Source of the DNA: Thamnocephalis sphaerospora
Lineage: Eukaryota; Zoopagomycota; Zoopagomycetes; Zoopagales; Sigmoideomycetaceae
Reading direction: 5' to 3'
Assembly: GCA_003614735.1 (NCBI GenBank)
Contig: KZ992522.1
Span: 1-30,727 of the forward strand
Length of the DNA: 30,727 nt
Shown piece by piece: positions 21,504 through 30,727 of this stretch. Position 1 is the stretch's first letter, and every line of letters begins with the position of its first letter. The notes under the pieces were generated by a model, which saw only the letters and a program-made list of their open reading frames with translations, made no database searches and was not told the DNA's origin. The position numbers and the translations under genes were made by a program.

Positions 21504-22195
21504 CTAGACGGCAATAGCAGCAGCAGCAGCAGCATCGTCGTCGTCATCGTCGACGTCTTCCTCGCCACGGTACACCACAACATTATGAGCTGTTTCCCAC
21601 AGCCGAATCTCATGCAAGGTTCCACCACAGCCAAATGGCCTCATATGCTGCTTTACTTGCTGCCATATGAAGATGGCCAGGTTCTCGGTCGTACTATGCA
21701 GGCGCTGAGTTAAACAAGATGCGCCACATGACGTCTCTGCTTGCTAACTTACCTAGGACGGTTCTGGAAAAACGCAACGTCTACATCCTGCCGTAACAAG
21801 CATACGTCAGCGACTGCCAGTCACTCTGCGCTCCGCCACGCTTACGCACTAGATTCCGGTGGTCCAGTGGCTCCAGAACAGCCGCATGTATGCACCGCTT
21901 GAGGTCTGCAATGTTGGCCACCATGCCGGTGCGACGGTCCACCGGTCCACGCAGCGTCACCTCGACTGGCCAACGCACGACGGAGAGCAAGGCGGCGGCG
22001 GTGAGCGACATGAGGCCGGCAAAAGGCAAGCGTCCTAGCGCATGCATGCATACCCTTGTAGTTGTGTCCATGACCGCTACTGCGATTGCACTTGTCGTAC
22101 AGCACACGATTCTCTTCCTCAGTCAGAGCCGGTGCATTCAGACGATGAGCGGCGGAAAAGTGCTCTACGCGTGTAATGTAAGCTATGGGTGGCAT
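21504..22195 (-). CDS. 6-pyruvoyl-tetrahydropterin synthase (PTPS/QueD family), 160 aa
   Basis: PTPS turns 7,8-dihydroneopterin triphosphate into 6-pyruvoyl-tetrahydropterin, the second step of tetrahydrobiopterin synthesis. Four exons join in frame: 22195-22054, 21965-21850, 21787-21753, 21693-21504. Zinc-binding histidines are present: His17 in HFSAAHRL, His42 and His44 in GHGHNYK. The catalytic Cys36 (DKCNRS) and the Asp82-His83 pair (PLDHRNLD) are intact, followed by STTENLAIFIW and a Glu at 131 (LWETAHN) in the substrate-binding position. The spacing PTPS-type KCN..GHGHNY favours the eukaryotic enzyme over bacterial QueD. The C-terminus adds six Asp then six Ala (residues 146-157), coded by trinucleotide repeats, and IAV before the stop. 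The next gene, on the + strand, starts about 470 bases away, head to head. Confidence 0.95.
21507..21551 (-). repeat. Coding trinucleotide repeat (GAC/GAT)n(GCT)n at the PTPS C-terminus
   Basis: Six Asp codons followed by six GCT (Ala) codons lie immediately before the stop of the pterin synthase. The repeat adds a charged/alanine tail absent from typical family members. Confidence 0.8.
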
Positions 22196-22667
22196 GCTAG
22201 TGTGGGATGAAAGCTAGTTGGAAACTGAGAGAGAGGACATTTGCGGGACGACCGTGGGTAAAACAGCAGCGGCCAGCCTAGCGAGTATAGTGTGGCTCCG
22301 CTTTATCTCCGCTCTCAGTCTGAGCATCACCCGTCTCCATCGCCACTGCCGCGGCTGCCACATCGCCAGCGCACGCACACACGGCCTAGTTACTTTTGCC
22401 ACGCCCTTTAGCTTCGTGCCTACGCTCACCCGCTCGCTCGCTCCCTCGCTCCTGCCACCTCCTTTTCCCAAACTGTCCCGTGCGTATACTCGTCCGATAC
22501 GTCGCGCGTGCACGTTGTCTCCTTTTGCGTACCTTCCCAAGCAGCATACCCTTGGCCGCTCTGCACGTTTGTTGCCACCTCTGTTTGCTGTTGTGCATTA
22601 CCAAGCATCATTTGTTAGGGCAGCACCGTACGCTTGCTCGTCTAGCGCCTGCTCTTCCGTCGGTCCC
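22196..22667 (+). promoter_or_regulatory. Divergent promoter region, CT-rich toward the PQ-loop gene
   Basis: Between the PTPS start (-) and the PQ-loop start (+). From about 22370 the + strand is strongly C+T-rich (for example CGCTCGCTCGCTCCCTCGCT), the leader type also seen upstream of the F-box gene. No coding signal is seen. Confidence 0.45.
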
Positions 22668-24610
22668 ATGGCGTGGGCCTTAGCAGCTGAGCATGCCTGC
22701 GTGCCCCACTCTCCCTTCTTTGTCTGGCTCAATGTAAGCCTGGCGCAGGTGACCAGACGAGCGCCAGCATGGTCTGCTTACCGCTGCATACACTAGGACT
22801 GGCTCAACATCTGTGTGGATGATCCGCGGGTGGCCGTCAGCAACATCTTTGGTGGGTAGAAGCCGATGCAGATAAGCGCTGGCGCTGCGCCGCCGACCGC
22901 CTCGTGCGTGTGGGGTATCCAGCGGCGCCATGTCATAGGCCGATAACCGTCGTATCTCCGGGTGCAGGCTATCTCTCCATCTTTAGCTGGCTGAATGCAC
23001 AAGTGCCGTAAGTGCAGATGCAAACGGTTGCGAGGTGCACGCATGGCACTCACACGAAAGCGCGAGCAGACAGCTCTATGCCAATTATCTGAATCAGTCG
23101 GCATCGTCGCTGAGCATGCGGTTTCTGCTCATCTGGCTGTTTGGTACGGCGCATGCAGGCGGAACGCGGTGGCCGAGAGCCATGCTAACGCGTTGGCGTG
23201 TAGGCGACATTACCAACTTTTTCGGCTCGATTCTGACGCGCCAGCTGGCCTTTCAGGTAGATGGGGCCTGGCAGGCGCAGCGGACAAAGTGGCCAACACG
23301 CGTACCAATTTCGCGTAGATCTACCTTGCCTTTTACTTTTGCCTGATCGACTTGGCGCTGTTGATACAGTTTCTCCACTACCGCAAGCGCAATCGCATGC
23401 GCAGGACGCACACTTCCGCCCACACATCGCGCTACTCGTCACGTGCGGCATCGCTGGGCCACGCACGTCGTCGCAGTAGCCACACAAGTTGGGCCGCCTC
23501 GGTTGGCGCCTCGGATGAGCTGTCACACAACGCCTACGCTGCCGACTATCTCAACGACGAGGGGCGGCACGAACTAGGCCTGGCATCATCCTGCAGCAGC
23601 GTTCTGTCCGAAAGCGGCGATGAAAACGTGCGCGATGCAGCTAGCGATGCCGGAAACGAACGCACTGGCCTGCTGGATGACTCGAGTATAGTGCCGTACT
23701 ACAACACCGTCTCGCGCCGCAACAGTATGGCATTGCGCCAGAGGTACGCAAGTGTATGCGCAGGTGCTGTCGGTGCGACAATGCTAAGTGTCCTTGTCCA
23801 AATAGCGTCTCTACCTTGTTTGCACTGTCGTTTCTGGCGCTCAACTACGTGCTTGATCGACAGCTAGTGTCTTGGCCGGCAGTAGATGGCGGCAGCGGTA
23901 GTGGTAGCAGCAGTGGCGGCCAGCTGTTTGCGCCTGAAGTGCGCCCCCATTTGGCACGTCGCTGGTACACTGCTTCGGCCACCGACTTGGCCGTGACATC
24001 CAGCCTGAATCTTGACAGCTGGATATCACGCGACACAGTCGGCACCATCCTGGCGTGGATGTGCACCGCCTGCTATCTAGCTTCACGTCTGCCGCAGATT
24101 ATCAAAAATGCACGTTGCGTACGATGGTAGCGCTGCCTGTATGCGCCCACTCACTAACGCCACCTATGCTTCCGCTTCCTTTAGTACAAGCGCCAATCGG
24201 CGGAAGGCCTGTCTGTGTTTATGTTTGTGTTTGCTGCCCTCGGCAATCTCACCTACGTCATCTCCATTTTGGCGCGCGATGCATCGCTCAGCAACATCAT
24301 CCACTCACTACCGTTTCTGCTGGGCAGCGGCGGCACCCTCGTGTTTGACGTGACCATTTTCACGCAGTACTACTACTACCGCAAGCGCGATCTGGACTTT
24401 ATGCGCCAGCATTACTCGGATGCACCACACGTGCACTACCATGCGGGTCCATCGGCACACTCGCACGCATCGCGCCGGTCCAGCACGCGCATGCCCATCA
24501 ATTCGCATGCCTATCTGTCGGCCGTCTATGGCGAGCCGATTGCCACGGCCACCTTGCAGGAGGATCGAGACGGCTCTGACCAGTCGACCGTGCGTGGTCT
24601 TAGCATCTAG
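22668..24610 (+). CDS. PQ-loop repeat transporter (Ypq/SLC66A1-type), about 483 aa
   Basis: Proteins of this family export basic amino acids from vacuoles and lysosomes. Eight exons join in frame: 22668-22733, 22797-22851, 22968-23007, 23070-23143, 23204-23256, 23319-23743, 23806-24118 and 24185-24610. The first PQ-loop is FSWLNAQVPQLYANYLNQSA followed by SLSMRFLLIWLFGDITNFFG. The second is YLASRLPQIIKN, then YKRQSAEGLSVFMFVFAALGNLTY. Membrane spans surround both. A Ser/Arg/His-rich loop of about 115 residues (TSAHTSRYSSRA to SVSRRN) separates the two halves, as in fungal members. The tail after YYYYRKRDLDFM is hydrophilic and His/Ser-rich. The junction inside the second PQ-loop is ambiguous: a GT donor at 24119 inserts ARC after IIKN, while a GC donor at 24110 restores the usual N-Y spacing. 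Start at the ATG at 22668, in the usual position before the first span. Confidence 0.93.
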
Positions 24611-24944
24611 CGGTGCTGCTGCGGCCGTCTTTTGCTCATCTGTGTTTATGTAGCCTTGGAGTAAAGATGCGCAGTGTCACCGGTCAGCACTGGTGTGAAT
24701 GCTATGTGATCAGTGCATTGGCGGAAATCTTTCATCAAACGGCTGCCCATTCGGTAAACAGCACGCCATTGCGCTTAGATTCCCCTAGTCTGTCTGCTCG
24801 TCGCCCGTGCATTCGGCGTTCATCGAGGTTTCGGTCGGCGCGATCGCACGCTTGTCTGCGCGACCTGGGAGCGGCTGCATTCTCTGTCTGAGCGCAATCA
24901 AGGCGCATGTGTGCTCGGCCCTAGTGCCATCAACGCAACTCACC
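24611..24944 (+). other. Tandem intergenic region
   Basis: About 330 bases separate the PQ-loop stop from the NELF-C/D start. No gene, TATA box or repeat is evident; it should contain the 3' end of one gene and the promoter of the next. Confidence 0.4.
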
Positions 24945-27842
24945 ATGGCTAAGCAAGAGCTGCCGCCGCATGAATCGGCGTCAGCGCTAGAGCGTTTGAC
25001 GGCGCCAGGTATATGCTGCGCGCGCGTCACGGGCAGATATCAGCAGACTGTGCATTGACCGTGTTGCGGTTGCTAGATTCGTTGCTGGAGCCAAATATCA
25101 CGCAGCTGCTATCGTCCTATCTGCGCAGCGGTGGCAACCCAGTGCAGGTGGTAACGTCGCTGTCGGCCAACTACCGCGGCCTGCCGGAGATGTACCGGCT
25201 GCTGACCGACCAGTGGACCACGCTGTTTGGCCTGACCGCGGAGGAAACTGGCGCTGCGGTGGGCGCTGCCGTGCGCGATCGCATCGAAAACTCATTTGAT
25301 GCATCTGTTCTGGACGCCACTTATCCGCAGGATGGAGTGAGTGCTGCACATGGCGAGGCAAAGAGACGGCGATGCTGATGGCAGTGCTGGCGTCCAAAGG
25401 ATATGCCAGACTGGCTGGATGGTCTGCTGGAGGATGCAGGATGGCGCAAAATGATGTACCGCCTCTCAGAGCGCCATGTTGACTGCGCGCTGCTCAACGA
25501 AGCTATCCAGGTAAGCGCGCTAGGCCATGTGAGCATTGTGCGGCTGTCGCATGCTGATACGCGTGCCGAAGCGTATTGCCGCGTCTGGTCATCGAGACGA
25601 GATTGCCGGCTTGTCTACGGCATCCAGCTACCTCAAGGTGTTTTCCGAAGTGCTGTTCAGCGCATTGCGCCGGCTTTTCCACGAAGACGATGCTGGTCTG
25701 GAGCAGTGCCTGCCAGAGTTTGCGGTGGGTGGCTATAGCATATGTCAACGTATGCACCTCACTACTTACCTCTGCCGCATGACGAGCAGAAAATCTGCTG
25801 CAGGAACGTGCAGACCTACATTTTCTCGCAGGCCGTGCTCTATCGGTTGGCCGATGAGCCACGCGGCGGGCAGTTGCAGCGACTGCGCAAGGCACTGGAG
25901 ATTCACGTGCGCGACAAGCGTCAAAGGTTGGTGCTTTGCGGAACGCAGCGAGCAGCGCAGTTGCTTATCACGCCATACTACAGCCCAGAACTGGTGCGCG
26001 TGGTTCGAGCGCTGTTCTCTGGCCTGCCAGCGGACGTTGCCAATGCGATTTCCTCGGTGCTGGAGCGAAAGCGCATTTCGCCAGGCGATGTAGTTTTGGT
26101 AGGTGTGCTACGAGACTAGCTCCATACAAAATCTTTGACCAGTTTGTCTGCTGCGCTGTAGCTGCATCGTACCTACACTGCAAAGCCAGTGCCGACCATT
26201 GAGCCACTGCGTGATGCCGAATTCCTAGGTGAGTGCTAGCAGACACGCGCGATTACTCGCAATGCCAACCCTTTGTTTGCACAGATGTTCTTTTGACTGC
26301 AGTGTTTACACACCCGGTCGAAGCCATCAGAAAAGAGATTCGTGCAAAGTACATGTGGCTGCTGGCATTTGCCACCGCTGCTATGCAGCAGCCCAATGGC
26401 GAGGTAGGCATTTCCCGCGACATGGTGTAACTGACCAATTACAACCGACTGATCTGCATAATGCACCTATGTGTTTTTGCCGACCAGGTGGACGAAAGCC
26501 AGGTGGAAGCGACGCAGACGGCACTAGAGGAACTGCACACGCTCCTGCCGGTCAAGTACACGCTGGTGGCGCTCAACACGGCGCTCAGGGAAGCTATAAT
26601 GCGTATCGAGTAGGTGTCGGTGGAGACAACAGCATGGCAAATATGGCCACCATACCTAACTACTTGCTGCTCAACAGCCTGCCGATTGCTTCCATGGCGG
26701 TGCTTACCTGGCTTCGTCATGTCCTGCTGGACACGCCCTTTTACGAAACGTACTTTCGTGTCACCGAAATACCCGCTCCGTTGCTGCTTATGGAAGAAGT
26801 GAGTGATGTGCAAGTCGCACGTCCGCGCAACACTGCCTCCTTACCTGACTGCGTCTTGTCAGATTGTCGTGCGCCATCCACAGCAGCGCATGGCCGTGTT
26901 CCAGCTGCTGCGGCGCAGTTTTGAAATGGCTGTACCCAATACATCACCTCAAACGCTGGTTAGTTTCAACGTGTGCAGTATCCCCGCAACGTCGAGCACT
27001 AATTGCCCACAACTGTGCGACGCGATGCATGATAGATGGCGCTACGACGCACACTGCTTGACCGAATGGTGGCGTTGATGTACCATGGGAGCGTCATGAC
27101 TGTGCTCGACTACATGAACGACCAGGTGGCTCACCTGGACGAGAGTCTAGTGGTGCATTTCACCATCAAGGTAAGCTATGTGATGCGCAATACACTTGCC
27201 CGGTTCGACCGTACTAACTTGCTATCTGGCCTGTAGACACTGGCCATGTTCCAGCCGCCTTATCGCACTCGCTTCTACGTGCCAGCTTTACATGTGTACG
27301 CGCTAGCTATCGACGCGCTACTTCGTCAGACCGCCACCATTGTGTCGGGACCGACGCCATTAGGCGGTCACAGTCGGACCATGTCTGCGTCCAACATTAA
27401 TGCATCCAGCCTAAGTGCAAACTCCAGCGGCACGGGCGCATCTCTGGGCGCGCTACTGGCACCGGCTGAGGATGCAGCAGAGCGTGAAAAGGCCGTGGCG
27501 CGACTGCGCGAGTTTATCGGTGAGTTCACGCGGCAGCAGCCTGGATTGTCCGGTTTTTTGCAGGGTAATGTTCTGACCTCCCGATACACATGCCACACTG
27601 GTACCTGCATCGCAGCATCGCCGCCAGCCATGTCCACCAACCGCAAGCGTCGGCGCACATCGGACGATTTCAGCGCCGCTGGATACGAGTCGGCGTCAGA
27701 CAAGCCGCTGGACGTGGACGGCAGCGAGGATGCAAAGCTAGAAGCCAAGCGCGCCGTAGACAGCACGATAGACTTGGACACGCCACTGTCCGGCGCAGAC
27801 ATGGCGCTGCTCGAGGAGATGCGCCTCAAGCTGGCAGAGTAG
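24945..27842 (+). CDS. Negative elongation factor NELF-C/D (TH1 family), about 712 aa
   Basis: NELF-C/D is a core subunit of NELF, which holds RNA polymerase II in promoter-proximal pausing. Thirteen exons join in frame: 24945-25008, 25044-25336, 25400-25510, 25572-25724, 25790-25926, 25984-26098, 26162-26228, 26285-26403, 26488-26609, 26678-26798, 26863-26958, 27036-27170 and 27237-27842. Blocks follow animal TH1 in order: EPNITQLLSSYLRSGG, PDWLDGLLEDAGWRKMMYRL, DEIAGLSTASSYLKVFSEVL, QTYIFSQAVLYRLA, KYMWLLAFATAAM, LPIASMAVLTWLRHVLL, TLLDRMVALMYHGSVMTVLDY and FQPPYRTRFYVPALHVYAL. The C-terminal ~150 residues (Ser-rich, with the basic NRKRRRTS) are extra. The exon 1/2 junction is uncertain: a 35-base intron with tandem CAGCAG acceptors, or translation from the ATG at 25013. 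A 51-base in-frame intron is possible at 27565-27615. Confidence 0.88.
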
Positions 27843-28242
27843 CCGGCCGCACTTGCAACCGAGTCGCGTCTTGCGAGCCCTGCCTGCACCCATCACACTT
27901 CGTTTTATGCCCATCATGTGTGTTTGCGTACGTTTTCTTGCTAAAATAACCACCATCCGCGTCAACCGGCTCCCGTGCATGACCCCCAGGCGCCAATGCG
28001 AACGTTCACCGCCACGCGGTTATCCGTGGGCTATTTCCCATTTGATGAACGATCCGTCGGCCCCTTATGCGCATGCCGCGACTGTCCCCAGACATACCTT
28101 TTTATACGCGCGACGAATAGCCGAGGATGGATAGACATTTATGGCCGGCCGTGTTATTGATTCGAGCGTCGGCCCTGGCATTGCGAAGCGCTGCAAGGGC
28201 ACGAGCACATGGCCATAGGCGTGGTCAGAATTGACTGGTATT

Positions 28243-28246
<4 letters not shown>

Positions 28247-28274
<28 letters not shown>
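28247..28274 (+). repeat. (TC)14 microsatellite
   Basis: Uninterrupted TC dinucleotides are followed by TC-rich variants to about 28290. It opens the pyrimidine-rich block. Confidence 0.9.
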
Positions 28275-28277
<3 letters not shown>

Positions 28278-29860
28278 CTCTCGCTCTCACTTGCTCACCT
28301 ATGCTTTTGCCGCTTCCGTGCCCTGCCTTCTTTCGCTATTAAGACGCGCTGTCTACGCTCCAAACTGGTTTCGGCGCACTTGCGCACGTCGCTTCCTATT
28401 CCACCGCCAATTCGCGCTCCTTTGCGCCACCCATCTCTCCGCTCACCCACCCATTGTCTCTGCCCGCTTGCGTGGCTCGCCGCCTTGGCTGCTCTCCAGA
28501 ACCGCTTGGTATTGCGCTTTGCCACTTCGTGGAACGGACCCGCGCGCTTTTGCTGTGCTTCTGTTGCCAGCGTCTTACTGTCACGTTCGCCTATCGTGAA
28601 CTTGTCGCCTCGGCTGCACGCTCTTCTCTAGACTCGAAGTGCCACTGCATCCGCGCGGACCACCGCTCTCCTTTCCTATCTCTCTCGCTGCCTTTCTCCG
28701 ACGCATATCTTGCCTCGCCTTCTACAGCTCCGCCATCACCACCACCACACCCAGCACGCTTAGGTCTGCTGCGGTCATCTTTGTGTCCTTGAGCCTGCCT
28801 AGTGCTTTCGCTTGCCCGCGCTCTTTTATAGGTGCGCGTGCGCGTGCCCTTGCGCTCCCTTGTCACTGCTACGTTACTGTGCCTCCTGTTACTCGTAATA
28901 GTTTACGCGCACATAGCCTAGCACTTCGCTACTACGTCGCTTCCCCGTCTGCAACGCCTTTACCTATTACTGCCACGCTTGGCCAGATTGGCTGTTGACC
29001 TGGCATATCACTGCCAGCGTACGGTTGCTTGTCTGGCTTGTTTGGTGTAATATTTCTTCCTTTCTTATTGCTTTCACCCTCTTTCTCCAGCACGTGCTGC
29101 AAACTACTGTTACCGGTATGGCAGCGCTACTAATAGCGTGCAACATATGAAAATTGCCTGCTGATTGCCGTGCTCGCTTCTGGCCCTGTTCTTACCAACA
29201 TAGTGCGCAATAGACCAGCTGTCAACAGCATCATCTTGCTTGGACCAGCCGGCAGCTAGGAAAGGTAAGCAGGCCACCGTCGCATATCGTTGGGATAGGC
29301 AAGGCTGTAGCGCCACTTTTGGTACATGCATGGCAGTTTGCATCTGCAGACAGAGAGAGAGAGCGTTGCGCATCTGATGCGTCGGCAAGGATCACTGCGA
29401 GTTGCGCTGTGCATGAGTACATTCAAGGCCAGACATGGTTTCGGTCCATATTGCCGGACCTTACAGCCTCATCTGCCCAGCAGCGATAGGCAAAAGGGCT
29501 GACATGTGCTTGCGCTGAGATAAATCGTTGGCGCCTATCTGCGCAAGGAGAAGCGGACTACCACGGCTGCACCGCCCTACAGGTGCACCATCCTCTAACG
29601 TCGCTTCCCATTTGTACACTCTACGTACCAGTTTGTCTGCCCGCCGGTTTGTAGCCACCTTCGTACCCTGCAGTGCACCTTTTCGCCGGGTTTCAGGTAA
29701 GTGACAGGTGCTATTCTCGCTGCAACACAGACGGTAGCGCCGAGCGTATGGTTGCATTGCGCCTTTTGGCCAATGTCTATTTATGCTAGGCGTGATCGCC
29801 AGCAGCTGTTGCAGCGGAAGAAGCTGCAGTGGCTAGAGTAAGGACAGTATATGCGCCAGT

Positions 29861-29906
29861 GCATACACACACACATCGCATACACGCATACACGCATACA
29901 CACACC
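29861..29906 (+). repeat. CACA / GCATACAC short tandem repeat
   Basis: Imperfect copies of an 8-10 base unit (GCATACACAC, CGCATACACG) are repeated four to five times just before the second CT-rich block. Confidence 0.7.
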
Positions 29907-30727
29907 ATCGTTCTGCCATCTCCATCTTTACTTGCTACTGCGCATACACCCTCTCACTAGCAGCGTTCTTTCGTCTTTGGCACAGTATGGCCACCCACAT
30001 TGCAGCGCTCTTTGGCCCATCGGTCGTAAGGCGTGTTTCGTCACCACGATGGCCACCTCGTTTCGGTGACCAGAACGGTGTACACTTGTAACGCTGTTGC
30101 ACATGTACGTTGAACGCTCTTCCCCCTTCGCTTCTCCCAGCATTTGAAACGCAATGCACCGCCAAGTAAGGCGTGTGTGCTGGCCGTTTTAATCCATTCC
30201 AACTTTACCCGCCTCGTTCTACCGTCCGCTTCCGCTTGTGCACATTTCCACTCCGCTGTACGGATATTAGCACGCTTGTTAGCGCTACTACCGACCTTTA
30301 CTTCTTGTTCCTTCTTTTGCTTCACCTGCAACATCTGCCTACTACTTGCTGCCGCTGGCCCGGCCACCACCACTCCTCTCTGATACCGCGCTCGCCTTTC
30401 CTTCCCAGACTCACGATACTCGCTTGAGCACGTTCTATGCCAATTACCCTGGCTCTGGCAGCTCTCCTACACGTCTACACGTTTTGCGCCAGACGAGCGT
30501 GCTGTCTCTCTGGCCAAACTACCGCTGGTCCTTTTTGCCTCTTTTCCTCTCTCCTGCACTGCGCAAACCCAAAGCTTGGATATCACTAGCGTTATCCAGC
30601 TCTTACGACGATCCATCTCTCCTGTTATCGGCGCTTTACGCTTTCGCGCTACCACACCTATAGCTACTTTTTCATCTTCCTTACCCCTTCTATTACACGC
30701 GTTGCGTGGGTGTTTGTGTGTGTGTGC

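Larger units (their letters stand above)
27843..30727. promoter_or_regulatory. 2.9-kb region without a firm gene; CT-rich leader for a + gene beyond the window?
   Basis: The + strand is C+T-rich at about 28240-28800 and 29850-30700. That matches the leader-type sequence seen upstream of other + genes. Its stop-poor frames reflect base bias rather than coding. A possible 5' exon lies at 29987 (ATG after a TTTGGCACAG acceptor; MATHIAALFGPSV before GTAAGG), and a second at 30141-30165, but both are weak. On the minus strand an open stretch at 29461-29757 (98 codons) and an ATG-less, Cys-containing frame at 29598-29780 are unassigned. Confidence 0.4.

Noticed and set aside
27205-27220. GGTTCGA resembling a tRNA B box
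   Set aside because: It lies inside a NELF-C/D intron, lacks the following CC, and no A box or cloverleaf can be drawn.
28209-28631. + strand frame with a Ser-Leu repeat after (TC)14
   Set aside because: The frame is an artefact of dinucleotide repeat and pyrimidine bias; no start context, splice pattern or domain supports it.
1-30727. Transposons, virus-derived elements or CRISPR arrays
   Set aside because: No transposase, reverse transcriptase, capsid-type protein, long terminal or inverted repeats, or spaced direct repeats were seen.

Overview
This is eukaryotic nuclear DNA, most likely from an early-diverging fungus (a zoopagomycete-type lineage is my guess; the sequence alone does not settle it). 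Evidence for a eukaryote: protein genes are broken by short GT-AG introns, mostly 50-100 bases, with frequent CTAAC/CTAAT-like branch sites and close gene packing. Evidence for a fungus: a Tom22 with fungal layout, a MYND-finger protein of the Mub1/SamB type, a type I metacaspase, a vacuolar-type PQ-loop transporter and a seipin. Genes usually missing from ascomycete yeasts are also present: NELF-C/D (TH1), CCDC97, TMEM128 and 6-pyruvoyl-tetrahydropterin synthase. I found no rRNA, tRNA, CRISPR array, transposon or virus-derived element.

Layout. 1-1176 (-): CCDC97-like gene cut by the left edge. 1593-3095 (-): single-exon F-box protein. 3407-4085 (-): unrecognised, probably spliced gene, divergent from the next. 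4297-6524 (+): six-exon seven-TM protein with a secreted-type ectodomain. 6802-8540 (-): six-exon metacaspase. 9243-9852 (+): TMEM128-like protein. 10049-10621 (-): Tom22. 11514-13820 (-): Mub1/SamB-like MYND protein. 13821-16599: long divergent non-coding region. 16600-19359 (+): large F-box protein. 19635-21177 (-): seipin. 21504-22195 (-): pterin synthase. 22668-24610 (+): PQ-loop transporter. 24945-27842 (+): NELF-C/D in about 13 exons. 27843-30727: no firm gene; strongly pyrimidine-rich on the + strand, probably the upstream and leader region of a + gene beyond the right edge.

The genes are ordinary cellular functions rather than one pathway: transcription pausing (NELF-C/D), splicing-linked CCDC97, ubiquitin targeting (two F-box proteins and the MYND protein), mitochondrial import (Tom22), lipid-droplet biogenesis (seipin), vacuolar amino-acid transport (PQ-loop), pterin metabolism, protease-based stress response (metacaspase) and a receptor-like membrane protein. 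No multi-gene operon-like system is evident. The most interesting items are the NELF-C/D gene, the unassigned receptor-like protein, a likely GC-AG intron in seipin, and strand-specific CT-rich leaders that point toward their genes.
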